DNA of 36,957 bases. Source: JAWOJF01 sp046481785. GTDB lineage: Bacteria; Bacteroidota; Ignavibacteria; Ignavibacteriales; Ignavibacteriaceae. The notes under the pieces are model-generated. The model saw only the letters and a program-made list of their open reading frames with translations, was not told the DNA's origin and searched no databases. The stretch spans positions 1 to 36,957 of the forward strand of contig JAWOJF010000114.1 in NCBI GenBank assembly GCA_046481785.1. Reading direction: 5' to 3'. Of this stretch, positions 25,371 through 34,749 are shown piece by piece. Positions within the stretch are counted from its first letter, which is position 1. Each line of letters begins with the position of its first letter. The position numbers and the translations under genes were made by a program.

Positions 25371-26027
25371 ATGGCTAGTTTAAAAAATCCAAAGGCAGAT
25401 TTGAGGCGAAAATATCAGAAAGTTTTAGAAATAAGTATAATTGCTTCTCTTGTACTTTTAATAGTCGCTTTCAAATTCTTCCCCAATCTTGAAGCCAAAG
25501 AGGTAACTCTCGAAGGGCCGCAGGAACTTTTTAACGTTGAAGATATACAGCATACAAAACAGGAGAACAGGCCTCCGCCGCCTCCAAAACCACCAATTCC
25601 TATTGAAGCTCCATCTGAAGATGTTCTTGAGGATATTGAAATTGGAGATACAGAAATTGACATGACTGAACAGATGGAAGCTCCGCCTCCACCTAAAGAA
25701 GAAAAGAAAATTGTTGAGGAAGAACCTCAGTATTTCGTTGCTGTTGAAGAAATGCCCGAACCAATTGGCGGTATTCAGGCTATACAGAGTAAAATTGTTT
25801 ATCCTGAAATAGCAAAAAGAGCCGGCGTTGAAGGTAAAGTTTATGTGCTTGCTTTTGTTGATGAGCAGGGAATAGTTACTAAAGCCGAAATAATAAGAGG
25901 TCTTGGTGCCGGTCTTGATGAAGCAGCCTTATCTGCTGTTAAGCAGACCAAATTTAAACCAGGTAAACAGAGAGGTAAACCTGTTAAAGTACAGGTGTCA
26001 ATACCAATCGTATTTAAGCTTCAGTAA
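25371..26027 (+). CDS. tonB1: TonB family energy transducer, first copy
   Basis: A 218-residue TonB-type protein that couples the inner-membrane proton-motive force to outer-membrane receptors. It has a short charged N-terminus, one TM anchor (ISIIASLVLLIVAFKFF, about 22-38), a proline-rich linker (PPPPPKPPIPIEAPSED and APPPPKEEKK), and a C-terminal TonB domain (about 125-218) with YPEIAKRAGVEGKVYVLAF and GKQRGKPVKVQVSIPIVFKL. ATG chosen because GGGAGGAG lies 7 bases upstream. It ends at a terminator (26053-26079). No exbB/exbD is adjacent here, so those partners must be elsewhere. Confidence 0.92.
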   Translation: MASLKNPKADLRRKYQKVLEISIIASLVLLIVAFKFFPNLEAKEVTLEGPQELFNVEDIQHTKQENRPPPPPKPPIPIEAPSEDVLEDIEIGDTEIDMTEQMEAPPPPKEEKKIVEEEPQYFVAVEEMPEPIGGIQAIQSKIVYPEIAKRAGVEGKVYVLAFVDEQGIVTKAEIIRGLGAGLDEAALSAVKQTKFKPGKQRGKPVKVQVSIPIVFKLQ

Positions 26028-26052
26028 TTGCTTATAAAATGTTATTGAAATT

Positions 26053-26079
26053 AAAAACGCCTCGCTTGAGGCGTTTTTT
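26053..26079 (+). terminator. Intrinsic terminator after tonB1
   Basis: An 11-bp stem (AAAAACGCCTC at 26053-26063, GAGGCGTTTTT at 26068-26078) with a GCTT loop, followed by a T-run. A clear Rho-independent signal. Its A-run makes it bidirectional in shape. Confidence 0.92.
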
Positions 26080-26191
26080 AATTTTAAACATCATCATCCT
26101 TCCTCTTCAGGAACTTCTCTAAGCTTACGGGGTAAAAAAAGAGTAGCAAAATAATAGTTCCCCTCATCAATATTTAAAAGGTGGAGGTTAT

Positions 26192-26848
26192 ATGTTACTC
26201 AGAAAGAACCCGAGGGCTGATTTAAGAATAAAGTATAAAAGATTTTTAGAAATCAGCCTCATACTCTCCTTAATACTTCTTATTGCCGCGTTTAAATATT
26301 TCCCGGAATTTGAAGCCGCTCATGTTTATATGGAACCAAGCCAGGACTTAATAACCTGGGAGGATATAGCCCATACAAAACAAAATAGTACTCCGCCTCC
26401 TCTCCCCAAACCTGCAGAGCCATTAGTAACTCTTTCAAATGAGATACCGGAGGAGATAGAGTTTTTATCAACAGATATTAATGACAATCCTGTTGTACCT
26501 CTTCCGCCGCCGCCGCTTGCCAGAACAATAGAAATTGAAGAGGATTTTATACCTGTTGCAGAAACAATGCCTGAATTAATTGGAGGGATACGTGGCCTTC
26601 AGGAGAAAATTATTTATCCTGAAATGGCAGTTAGGACAGGCGTCCAGGGAAAAGTTTATATTATGGCATATGTGGATGAAAAGGGGGATGTTGTTAAAAC
26701 TGAATTAATAAAAGGAATTGGCGGCGGGTGTGATGAAGCTTCGTTGAAAGCCGTAAGTGAATCCAAATTTTCTCCGGGTAAACAAAGGGGTAAACCTGTT
26801 AAAGTAAAGATAGCAATTCCTGTAGTTTTTAAATTGAATAAATCTTAA
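26192..26848 (+). CDS. tonB2: TonB family energy transducer, second copy
   Basis: A 218-residue paralogue of the preceding tonB with the same layout: charged N-terminus, TM anchor (ISLILSLILLIAAFKYF), proline-rich linker (TPPPLPKPAEP and VPLPPPPLAR) and TonB C-terminus (YPEMAVRTGVQGKVYIMAY, GKQRGKPVKVKIAIPVVFKL). The ribosome site GGTGGAGG (26180-26187) is strong. Length is identical to the first copy, suggesting a tandem duplication. The linker has diverged most and the C-terminal domain least. Each copy has its own terminator, so they may be separately controlled. Confidence 0.92.
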   Translation: MLLRKNPRADLRIKYKRFLEISLILSLILLIAAFKYFPEFEAAHVYMEPSQDLITWEDIAHTKQNSTPPPLPKPAEPLVTLSNEIPEEIEFLSTDINDNPVVPLPPPPLARTIEIEEDFIPVAETMPELIGGIRGLQEKIIYPEMAVRTGVQGKVYIMAYVDEKGDVVKTELIKGIGGGCDEASLKAVSESKFSPGKQRGKPVKVKIAIPVVFKLNKS

Positions 26849-26850
26849 GT

Positions 26851-26870
26851 AAAGCGCCTGCGGGCGCTTT
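26851..26870 (+). terminator. Intrinsic terminator after tonB2
   Basis: AAAGCGCC (26851-26858) and GGCGCTTT (26863-26870) form a perfect 8-bp stem with a TGCG loop, just after the tonB2 stop, ending in TTT and followed by GTTTATTC. The U-tract is short, but the position and GC-rich stem fit a terminator. Confidence 0.8.
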
Positions 26871-27085
26871 GTTTATTCATTCTTCTTTCCTTATTAACCG
26901 ACTTTTTCCTTTCATTCACCGATTACACCTTTAATTTTATTTCTTTTAGAAATAGTTTTACGCAATAATTTATGAGGGGTTATCCGGGGAAAATTTAGTG
27001 ACAGCATATTTTAATGTGAAATATTATCAAATAGTAGTATATTTAACGCTTATTTTTAAAGAATTAACAAAAAAACGGATATTTT

Positions 27086-28411
27086 GTGAGACTTATATTA
27101 TTCATAATTCTCTTTAGTACACTACGCTTGTTCGGGCAGGATACTTTAGTACTTAATCTTGAGAAAAGTATTGAGCTTGCTATAAAACATAATCATGACC
27201 TGAAACTGGCAAGGCTGGATAAAGCCAAGGCCGATGAACAGGTTGATGAGGCATGGGGTTCTTCCGTTCTGCCGAACATTTCAGGAAATGTTGATTACAA
27301 CAGGGCGATAAAACGCGGTGTAATTATTATTGATGCTCCTGGATTCAGCGGTTCGTTTCCGCAGGGTACAGAAAATACTTTAACATTTGGCGCAACCCTT
27401 GAGCAGCCTTTATTTACAGGGGCTGTTTTCCTTGCTGTAAGAGTAGCTAAAACATATGCCGATATACAGTCAAAGTTAGTTAATGCCACTGAGGCTGACG
27501 TAATTGTTAATACCAAGAATGCATATTATTCAGTCCTTTTGGCAAAAGATGTATTAGAACTGTCAAGGCTAAATCAAAATTTAGCACAAGAGAACCGGGT
27601 AAACACCGAAACTATGTTTAAAGCCGGAGTTGTTCCTGAATATGATTTTTTACGTGCAAGGGTTCAGGAGAAGAACTTAATTCCTGAAGTACAACAGGCC
27701 GAAAATTCGCTTGTCTTAGCCGAGAACCTCTTAAAATATGTAACAGGGCTTGAATTAAATCAGCCTGTAAAAGTTAACGACTCTCTTGTGTTAAAAGAAC
27801 TTCCGCTTCCGGAGTATGATGATTCGAAAAACCAAATGTTATCCGGTAACTTTACTTTAAAAGGTCTGGAATTGCAGATTGCCCTGCAGGATGACAATGT
27901 TTCATATCAGTTTACTAAACATTTTCCTGAACTGTATTTAAACGGAAGCTGGCAGGCACAGGCACAGGAGGATGATCCCCGTTCATTTAATGCGTGGCGT
28001 TATAATAATTCTGTTTATTTTGGTTTAAATTTAAAAGTCCCCTTATTTGACGGCTTTCAAACTACTTCCCGTGTACAACAGGCAGAAATTGATCTTCTGA
28101 TAGCACAGGAAGAATATGATAAGACTGTTAAACTGCTGAAAAATAGTCTCCAGGATGTTTTACTTTCTATTGATCAGAAAAGGGAACAGATTGACGCTTA
28201 TGAATCAACAATAGAAGAGGCACAGCTTGCTTATGATATATCAATTAAAAGATATTCCAGCGGAGTTGGAACTCAGCTTGAAACTATTGATGCTATGGTT
28301 GCATTAAGCAGGGCAAAAGTAAATTATTATACTTCAATTTATGATTATTATGTACTCCATGCACAGCTTGACCAACTGCTGGCAAATAATTCAGCGGATA
28401 CAAATAATTAA
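27086..28411 (+). CDS. TolC-type outer membrane efflux protein
   Basis: A 441-residue outer-membrane factor of a tripartite efflux pump. A signal peptide (MRLILFIILFSTLRLFG-QD, cleavage near residue 17) is followed by two OEP repeats rich in long amphipathic helices and coiled-coil-like heptads (KNAYYSVLLAKDVLELSRLN; LLKNSLQDVLLSIDQKREQ). The start is GTG at 27086 with only a weak upstream site. The following membrane-fusion gene begins 22 bases after the stop, so the three genes form an operon. Substrate cannot be told from sequence. Confidence 0.9.
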   Translation: MRLILFIILFSTLRLFGQDTLVLNLEKSIELAIKHNHDLKLARLDKAKADEQVDEAWGSSVLPNISGNVDYNRAIKRGVIIIDAPGFSGSFPQGTENTLTFGATLEQPLFTGAVFLAVRVAKTYADIQSKLVNATEADVIVNTKNAYYSVLLAKDVLELSRLNQNLAQENRVNTETMFKAGVVPEYDFLRARVQEKNLIPEVQQAENSLVLAENLLKYVTGLELNQPVKVNDSLVLKELPLPEYDDSKNQMLSGNFTLKGLELQIALQDDNVSYQFTKHFPELYLNGSWQAQAQEDDPRSFNAWRYNNSVYFGLNLKVPLFDGFQTTSRVQQAEIDLLIAQEEYDKTVKLLKNSLQDVLLSIDQKREQIDAYESTIEEAQLAYDISIKRYSSGVGTQLETIDAMVALSRAKVNYYTSIYDYYVLHAQLDQLLANNSADTNN

Positions 28412-28433
28412 CAAACTATTAACCGGTACATAT

Positions 28434-29477
28434 ATGAAAAAAGAGATATTTATATTTTTATTATTAGCTGCAATTACAATCCTTTTTAATGCCTGTGGCG
28501 ATGCCGGGGGTAATATAAAAGAAAAAGAAGACGAAGGAGGTTTTACCTACATAGAAGTAACAGAAATAAAATTTAAGCCTTTTGTACATTACATTGATCT
28601 GATAGGGTTTGCCAAAGCTTATTATAAAGCTGATATAGCATCAGAAGAAGGGGGTAAGATTGAAAAATACCTTAAAGCTAAAGGCAGTTATGTAAAGGAA
28701 GGTGATGTTATTCTCGAACTGGAAAATGAAGTGCTTAAGGCTAATATGAACGCTACTAAAGCGCAGTATGATATGGCGGAAATTAATTTTAAGAAACAGG
28801 AAGACCTTTATAACCAAAAAGTTGTAAGTGAACTCCAGTATCTCAATTCAAAATATGAAAGGGATGCTGCAAAGGCTAATTATGAATTAATGAAAAGCAG
28901 GTATGATAAAACTTTCATTAAGGCTCCTTTTCCGGGAATATTTGACGGTAAAAATATTGAAGCAGGTGAGTATGCGGCTCCGGGCAGCCCCATTGTCTCT
29001 ATGGTAAATATTGACAGAATTAAAGTTGAAGCAGGGGTTCCTGAAAATTATGTGAATGATGTTAAAGAGGGGAACAAGGTTAAGATAGTATTTAATGATC
29101 TTGGAGGAGTTTCGTTTGACGAAAAAATATCTTTTGTTGGTTCTTCTATAAATACCGACAACAGGACTTTCCCCATTGAGGTAGTTATTAATAACGGCAA
29201 TAAAAAGATTAAACCTGAATTAAATGCCCTGGTTAAAATTGAAAAGGCTAACTATAATAATGTGGCGGTTATACCCGAGGAAATTGTTATAAGTACCGAT
29301 AAAGGAAATGTTGTTTTTGTAGAAAAAAACGGTATTGCTAAAATGAGAGTGGTGAAGGTTCTTAGCCGTTTTAACAATCATGCTGCGGTAAGTGAAGGGC
29401 TTAATGAAGGAGATAACCTGGTTACTGTTGGATACCAAAACCTGGTAGACGGCGAAAAAGTAAAAATTCTGGAATAA
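28434..29477 (+). CDS. RND efflux periplasmic adaptor (membrane fusion lipoprotein)
   Basis: A 347-residue HlyD/MFP-family lipoprotein. The signal ends in an ILFNAC lipobox (Cys21). It then has a lipoyl half-domain (GGKIEKYLKAKGSYVKEGDV), a helical hairpin (about 95-140), a second lipoyl half (KAPFPGIFDGKNIEAGEYA) and a beta-barrel domain. I chose the ATG at 28434, where the lipoprotein signal begins. A longer reading from 28341 overlaps the tolC-type gene and gives an unlikely N-terminus. It is 7 bases from the RND gene, so the complex is co-expressed. Confidence 0.9.
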   Translation: MKKEIFIFLLLAAITILFNACGDAGGNIKEKEDEGGFTYIEVTEIKFKPFVHYIDLIGFAKAYYKADIASEEGGKIEKYLKAKGSYVKEGDVILELENEVLKANMNATKAQYDMAEINFKKQEDLYNQKVVSELQYLNSKYERDAAKANYELMKSRYDKTFIKAPFPGIFDGKNIEAGEYAAPGSPIVSMVNIDRIKVEAGVPENYVNDVKEGNKVKIVFNDLGGVSFDEKISFVGSSINTDNRTFPIEVVINNGNKKIKPELNALVKIEKANYNNVAVIPEEIVISTDKGNVVFVEKNGIAKMRVVKVLSRFNNHAAVSEGLNEGDNLVTVGYQNLVDGEKVKILE

Positions 29478-29484
29478 AAATCTT

Positions 29485-32400
29485 ATGAAAATAACTGATG
29501 TTGCAATTGATAATAGAATCAGTATCCTGATACTTGTTATAATTATCGCTCTTTTGGGTATTACAGCCTATGTATCTCTTCCCAGGGAATCATCACCTGA
29601 TATAGAAATACCTCTTGTTATCGTATCAACTCCATATTTTGGGGTTGCACCCGAAGATGTGGAAAGCCTTGTTACTCAGAAGATTGAAAAAGAAATAAAT
29701 GCAATAAGTGATGTTAAAGAAATTACCTCTTCATCCTTTGAGGGATATTCATTAATACAGGTGGAATTTGAAAGCGGATATGATATTAGTGAAGCACTTC
29801 AGGAAGTAAGAGAAAAGGTTGACAGAGCCAGGCCCGACTTACCACCCGATATAGAAGAACCGGAAATTATTGAAATTAATTTCTCTGAATTCCCCATTCT
29901 TACAGTTAATGTTGCCGGCCCTTACAGTCTGGTTAAATTAAAGGATCTAGCCGAAGACCTGCAGGATGATATAGAAAAAATTGACGGTGTACTTGAGGCA
30001 AAATTAAGCGGTGGTATGGAGAGGGAAGTACAGGTAGATGTAGACCTTAATAAACTTGCCCATTATAATATCAGGTTTGATGATATAATTGAGTCTATCA
30101 GAGATGAGAACAAAACTATTCCCGGCGGAACAATAGACGTTAATAATTCAAGTTTTATTTTAAGAGTTCCCGGTGAGTTTGACAGGCCGTATATAATTGA
30201 GAATATTATTGTAAGGCTTCGTGAGGGTAAACCAATATATGTAAAAGATGTTGCCGAGGTGAAATATGACTTTAAGGAAAGAACAAGTTATGCCCGGATA
30301 AACGGGGTGGAAACTGTATCAATAAGTGTTTCAAAAAGTGTTGGAAAAAATATTATTCAAATAGCCGACCAGGTAAAACAGATTCTTGAAGATAAGAAAA
30401 AAGAACTCCCCGCGGATCTACAGTTATATATTACTGCGGATCAGTCGGAAGAAATTAACAAAATGGTAAAAGAACTTGAAAATAATATTTTTTCCGGGTT
30501 GGTTCTTGTTGTTATAGTACTGTTTTTCTTCCTGGGCATAAGAAATGCACTTATTGTTGCTATTGCAATTCCTCTAAGTATGCTCATATCATTTTATGTT
30601 CTGCAGGCGATGGATGTTACCTTAAACTTTGTTGTTCTTTTTGGGTTAATCCTTGCACTGGGAATGCTTGTTGATAATGCCATAGTAATAATAGAAAATA
30701 TATATAAGTATCTTGAAGAAGGAAATACGCTGGTACAAGCCGCCAAGCTGGGAACTGCCGAAGTGGCATGGCCTGTTTTTACATCAACGCTTACAACAGT
30801 AGCTGCCTTTTTCCCATTACTTTTCTGGCCAGGTATTGTTGGTGAGTTTATGCTTTATATACCGCTTGTATTAATTATAGTACTTTTAGCATCGCTATTT
30901 GTAGCATTGATTATAAACCCGGTATTTGCCTCCAAACTTATGAAGCTAGAACATCCGGATGATGTACCTCATACACGCTTCCAAAAAATCATTCATCCTC
31001 TTAACAGGGTAACTCATTTTTTTGTTGATGTTCTTTTACCAAAAGTGTTAAATAGTTATGAAAAGACTCTAAATATTGCTCTTGGCGCCCATAGAGAACC
31101 GAAACAAAAAATTCATCCCCGCAATTGGCTTGGTGTTGCTGCAATATTACTGTTCTTTTTCGTACTGCTGCCAGCGGCTAATTTTCTGTTCCCCGGTGGA
31201 ATTGTATTAATTATCTCGCTTACAGCAGGAATAGGAATCATTTTTTTATTTACACATAACAGGCTAAAAGTTATTTGGGCTACCTTCTTTTTCTTATTTT
31301 TTACTACTGAGGTTTATGGACTTTTAGGGCATGGTGTGGAGTTTTTCCCGAAAACTCAGCCGCCAAGAATATTTATTACGGTAGAAGGCCCCAGCGGTAC
31401 AAATATAGACATGTCAAATAAAATTGCTAAGAATATTGAAAAACGGCTTGAAGAATATAACAATACAAACGTAAAAGATGTGCTTGCTGTAGCTGGTTCA
31501 TCAAATAATCCATTTGATGCAGGCAGCTCAACTCCAAATAAAAGTACTATTACAATTCAGTTTATCGATTTTGAAGAAAGGGAACAGTCGTCACTAATTA
31601 CCACCGAGGAAATCAGGAATATTGTTCTGAGAACTGCTGGTGCCGAAATACAGGTTGAACAGGAGACCGGCGGGCCCCCGGTAGGTGCTGCAGTAAGTAT
31701 TGAGATAAGCGGGGAAGATTACAATTTGCTGGGGAAAATTGCAGCAGATGTAAGAGAAAAAATTAAAGATATGCCCGGAGTAGTGGATTTAAACGATGAT
31801 TTTGATGACGGCCGCCCTGAACTTCGGGTAGAAATTAACAGGGAGAAGGCTGCACTTTACGGCTTAAATACTTCTGTTATAGCTAATGCTGTTAGAACGG
31901 CCGTGCAGGGTACGGAAGCTTCAAAATACAGGGTGGATGAAGAAGAATATGATATTACCGTTAGATTAAAAAAAGATCAGCGTAATGATATTAGTTCACT
32001 TAATAACCTTAAAGTTATTTATAATAATAAAGAAGGAAAGACACTAAGTGTTCCTTTAATAAGTATTGCCAATGTTTATAAATCAACAGGCCCTGGCGCT
32101 ATAAGACGCAAAAATCTGGAGAGAGTTATAACAGTTACATCAAATGCATCCGAAGAATACAATCCTAATGATGTGTTGGACGCTGTAAAAGCTGAAATGG
32201 CAAACTTTAAACTTCCACCAGGCTATTCAATTGAATTTACCGGGCAAAGTCAGGAACAGGATGAAGCTTCTGCTTATCTCTTAAAGGCTTTTTCAATTGC
32301 CATCCTGCTTATTTTTATGATACTTGTTATACAGTTTAATTCCTTAAGCCAGCCTTTAATTATTATGAGTGCCGTAATCATTTCTCTTATTGGTGTATTT

Positions 32401-32868
32401 ATCGGACTTATCGTATACCAGATGCCGTTTGGTATTGTAATGACCGGAGTTGGGCTGATAAGCCTTGCAGGAGTAGTTGTAAATAATAACATTGTTCTTA
32501 TAGATTACATGAACATATTAAGAAGAAAAGGCCTGACAAGAAGGGAAGCTGTGGTTGCAGCAGGGTTAAGGAGATTCAGGCCTGTTACTCTTACTGCTAT
32601 TACAACTGTATTAGGCTTAATTCCTCTTACTTTTGGGTTTGGCTTTGATATTTATACATTTTCTTTTACAGGTTCAGGTGAAAGTGCCCAGTTCTGGAAG
32701 TCAATGGGTATTGCTGTTATGTTTGGGTTAACATTTGCAACTGTTCTTACACTGGTTGTTGTGCCCGTTATATATACTACCCTGGATGATATGCCCGAAG
32801 CATTCAGACAGGTAAGGATTGGAACAGTTAATTTTGTTAAGTATAAAATATTCCGGTTAAAAGCTTAA
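29485..32868 (+). CDS. RND family efflux transporter, inner membrane pump
   Basis: A 1127-residue HAE1-like RND pump, longer than the usual 1030-1050. TM4 has GLILALGMLVDNAIVIIENI (about 387-406), with Asp397-Asn398 where AcrB has Asp-Asp, and TM10 has LAGVVVNNNIVLIDYMN, with Asn where AcrB has the relay lysine. Between the two halves, three hydrophobic segments (about 547-610) appear where one is normal, as if a TM hairpin were inserted. Two large periplasmic loops (about 35-330 and 615-895) are complete. It follows the adaptor gene by 7 bases. Family members export drugs, solvents, lipids or metals, and the substrate is unknown. Confidence 0.93.
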   Translation: MKITDVAIDNRISILILVIIIALLGITAYVSLPRESSPDIEIPLVIVSTPYFGVAPEDVESLVTQKIEKEINAISDVKEITSSSFEGYSLIQVEFESGYDISEALQEVREKVDRARPDLPPDIEEPEIIEINFSEFPILTVNVAGPYSLVKLKDLAEDLQDDIEKIDGVLEAKLSGGMEREVQVDVDLNKLAHYNIRFDDIIESIRDENKTIPGGTIDVNNSSFILRVPGEFDRPYIIENIIVRLREGKPIYVKDVAEVKYDFKERTSYARINGVETVSISVSKSVGKNIIQIADQVKQILEDKKKELPADLQLYITADQSEEINKMVKELENNIFSGLVLVVIVLFFFLGIRNALIVAIAIPLSMLISFYVLQAMDVTLNFVVLFGLILALGMLVDNAIVIIENIYKYLEEGNTLVQAAKLGTAEVAWPVFTSTLTTVAAFFPLLFWPGIVGEFMLYIPLVLIIVLLASLFVALIINPVFASKLMKLEHPDDVPHTRFQKIIHPLNRVTHFFVDVLLPKVLNSYEKTLNIALGAHREPKQKIHPRNWLGVAAILLFFFVLLPAANFLFPGGIVLIISLTAGIGIIFLFTHNRLKVIWATFFFLFFTTEVYGLLGHGVEFFPKTQPPRIFITVEGPSGTNIDMSNKIAKNIEKRLEEYNNTNVKDVLAVAGSSNNPFDAGSSTPNKSTITIQFIDFEEREQSSLITTEEIRNIVLRTAGAEIQVEQETGGPPVGAAVSIEISGEDYNLLGKIAADVREKIKDMPGVVDLNDDFDDGRPELRVEINREKAALYGLNTSVIANAVRTAVQGTEASKYRVDEEEYDITVRLKKDQRNDISSLNNLKVIYNNKEGKTLSVPLISIANVYKSTGPGAIRRKNLERVITVTSNASEEYNPNDVLDAVKAEMANFKLPPGYSIEFTGQSQEQDEASAYLLKAFSIAILLIFMILVIQFNSLSQPLIIMSAVIISLIGVFIGLIVYQMPFGIVMTGVGLISLAGVVVNNNIVLIDYMNILRRKGLTRREAVVAAGLRRFRPVTLTAITTVLGLIPLTFGFGFDIYTFSFTGSGESAQFWKSMGIAVMFGLTFATVLTLVVVPVIYTTLDDMPEAFRQVRIGTVNFVKYKIFRLKA

Positions 32869-32881
32869 ATAAAGAACTTAT

Positions 32882-32920
32882 AGGCTGTTAAAAATTCTAC
32901 TGTTAATTATTTAACAGCCT
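32882..32920 (+). terminator. Terminator-like hairpin after the RND operon
   Basis: An 11-bp perfect stem (AGGCTGTTAAA at 32882-32892, TTTAACAGCCT at 32910-32920) with a 17-base loop, 14 bases after the RND stop. It is followed by CACTTTTCC and not a pure T-run, so termination is likely but the signal is not textbook. Confidence 0.65.
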
Positions 32921-33056
32921 CACTTTTCCGGAATATCTTGCACTGCCCTTTGGTTTTATCTAATTTAGCAAGAAACAATTAAGCCGCTCTGTTGAATTTT
33001 GAAAACTCATCCGGAGATATGAATTTAATAAGTAGTATATCTGCACCGGGTAATAC

Positions 33057-34091
33057 ATGCCTGTAAAAAGCAAAACAGATAATAAACTAAAGACAGTTCT
33101 GCCTGTTATTATTATTATTTTATTAGCAGATTTATTATTTCTTTATTATCTAAAATATAATAATCAAAATCTTTCCTTATCAGAATTCCGGCTGACCAAC
33201 ATAGGTAATTTTCTCAACCTGTTTTTTACGGTTGTTTGTATAGTTGGATTAATTTTATATTCAGCACAAAGAAAACTAAAACCTAACACAACTATAATTA
33301 TTAGTTTTACGGTAGTTTTAACTATAATATTAATATTTGCTGCCATAAGCATAAAAATTAAACTGCCCCTTGGCAGCAGCTATATGTTTTCTCGACCCTT
33401 ACCGGAAGTAATTACCGGGTTTCTTTTCCTTCTGCACCTTTTTATATTATTTATATTTATATCCTTTCTATGGTTCAGTTTATTTGGGGGAAGAGACCTG
33501 CTGATTTTACGGGCATCTGTTAATTCGGTTATTATTGTTGTAGTGCTCTTTTTATTTGCTTTTCTTTACCTGAGTACAAAAAAGGATGTTAGAGGAATTA
33601 ATCTTAAGACGAAAAGCCAGGCTAACATTGCTGTTGTGCTTGGCGCAGCGGTTTGGAGTAATAATGTCCCCAGTCCCAGCCTTGCAGCACGGGCAGAAAA
33701 GGCGGCCGAGTTATACAGAAAAGGATATGTAGGACATGTTCAGCTAACAGGCGGGAATGCACCCGGGGAGTTAAGTGAGGCCGAAGTTGCTTATAACTTT
33801 ATTAAAAAGAAGAGTATAGATACTACCCGCATTCTGCTTGAAAAAAATACTACTTCTACTTCCGAACAGGTGGAATTTATAAAAAATAATTTACTTATAA
33901 GTAATTCTGTTGAAAACATTATAATTGTTTCCGATTCCTATCATCTAACAAGAATTGGAGAGATTTGCAGCTTTTACAATGTGAAAGCTGATCTTGTAGC
34001 TTCAGATCTTATGCTTAGTTTTGAGAATAAAATTTATTATAAACTGCGTGAAAGTATAGCTTTGATTCTTTTTTGGCTTTTTGCGTTATAG
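33057..34091 (+). CDS. Membrane protein with a DUF218 (SanA/ElyC/YdcF-type) domain
   Basis: A 344-residue protein with five hydrophobic segments in the first 170 residues, followed by a DUF218 domain (about 188-344). Family motifs are IAVVLGAAVWSNNVPSPSLA, LTGGNAPGELSEAEVA, then EKNTTSTSEQVEF and IIVSDSYHLTR. Such proteins act in the cell envelope (ElyC in undecaprenyl-phosphate lipid metabolism, SanA in vancomycin tolerance), but the specific role cannot be assigned. A TM-bundle in front of the domain resembles YdcF/ElyC relatives. The ATG at 33057 has no clear ribosome site. Confidence 0.85.
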   Translation: MPVKSKTDNKLKTVLPVIIIILLADLLFLYYLKYNNQNLSLSEFRLTNIGNFLNLFFTVVCIVGLILYSAQRKLKPNTTIIISFTVVLTIILIFAAISIKIKLPLGSSYMFSRPLPEVITGFLFLLHLFILFIFISFLWFSLFGGRDLLILRASVNSVIIVVVLFLFAFLYLSTKKDVRGINLKTKSQANIAVVLGAAVWSNNVPSPSLAARAEKAAELYRKGYVGHVQLTGGNAPGELSEAEVAYNFIKKKSIDTTRILLEKNTTSTSEQVEFIKNNLLISNSVENIIIVSDSYHLTRIGEICSFYNVKADLVASDLMLSFENKIYYKLRESIALILFWLFAL

Positions 34092-34108
34092 AAAATTCCC
34101 ATTTGCAG

Positions 34109-34127
34109 AGCGGGATTTCATTCCGCT
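34109..34127. terminator. Weak hairpin after the DUF218 gene
   Basis: AGCGGGA and TTCCGCT form a 7-bp stem (one G-T pair) around TTTCA, 18 bases after the stop. There is no T-run. It may be a weak terminator or chance. Confidence 0.3.
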
Positions 34128-34259
34128 AATCTCGTTTAAATATTCAGTTTATTTATGTGCGGCAGAATATCTTATTAAATTTAATATTATCTTTATAGCT
34201 AAAAGAAAAATAATTTTGTATTGTTAGAAGATAGTTCTTTAATATTCAGCGAAGTAATA

Positions 34260-34742
34260 ATGTCTCAAATGTTCAAAAGAAGAATTGTAAGGGAAAAAGT
34301 TCTTCAAATACTTTATGCTTATGAGATGAACAGGGAAGCCCTTGATAATCTTGTAGGAGGAGTTCTCCAGGATGTACCGGAAAAATCTGACAGGGATTTT
34401 GCCAACGATCTTGTAAACAGGGTAATAATTCATAAGAATGATCTGGATGTAAAGATAAAGGAACGGGTTGATAACTGGGAAATTAACAGGATTGCTTTAA
34501 TTGATAAAATACTTTTAAGGATGGGGCTCTGCGAGATATTTTATTTTCCCGATATTCCGCCGAAAGTATCTATTAATGAGGTAATTGAAATAGCTAAAAT
34601 ATACAGTACGGCCGGCAGCGGAAAATTTATTAACGGAATTCTGGATGCTGTTCTTTCTGATTTGAAAAAAGGCGGTAAGCTTGTTAAAACGGGCAGGGGG
34701 CTTGTTGAAGAAACTATAAATAAATCAACACCCAAAAAATAG
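34260..34742 (+). CDS. nusB: Transcription antitermination protein NusB
   Basis: A 160-residue all-helical RNA-binding protein that works with NusE (ribosomal protein S10) at boxA in rRNA antitermination. Visible family blocks are RRIVREKVLQILYAYEMN at the N-terminus, VDNWEINRIALIDKILLRMG (about 81-100), and PPKVSINEVIEIAKIYSTAG then SGKFINGILDAVL. I chose the ATG at 34260. A TTG 39 bases upstream gives an extension without family similarity. The next gene starts 7 bases after its stop, so they likely share a transcript. Confidence 0.94.
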   Translation: MSQMFKRRIVREKVLQILYAYEMNREALDNLVGGVLQDVPEKSDRDFANDLVNRVIIHKNDLDVKIKERVDNWEINRIALIDKILLRMGLCEIFYFPDIPPKVSINEVIEIAKIYSTAGSGKFINGILDAVLSDLKKGGKLVKTGRGLVEETINKSTPKK

Positions 34743-34749
34743 CTTAATA

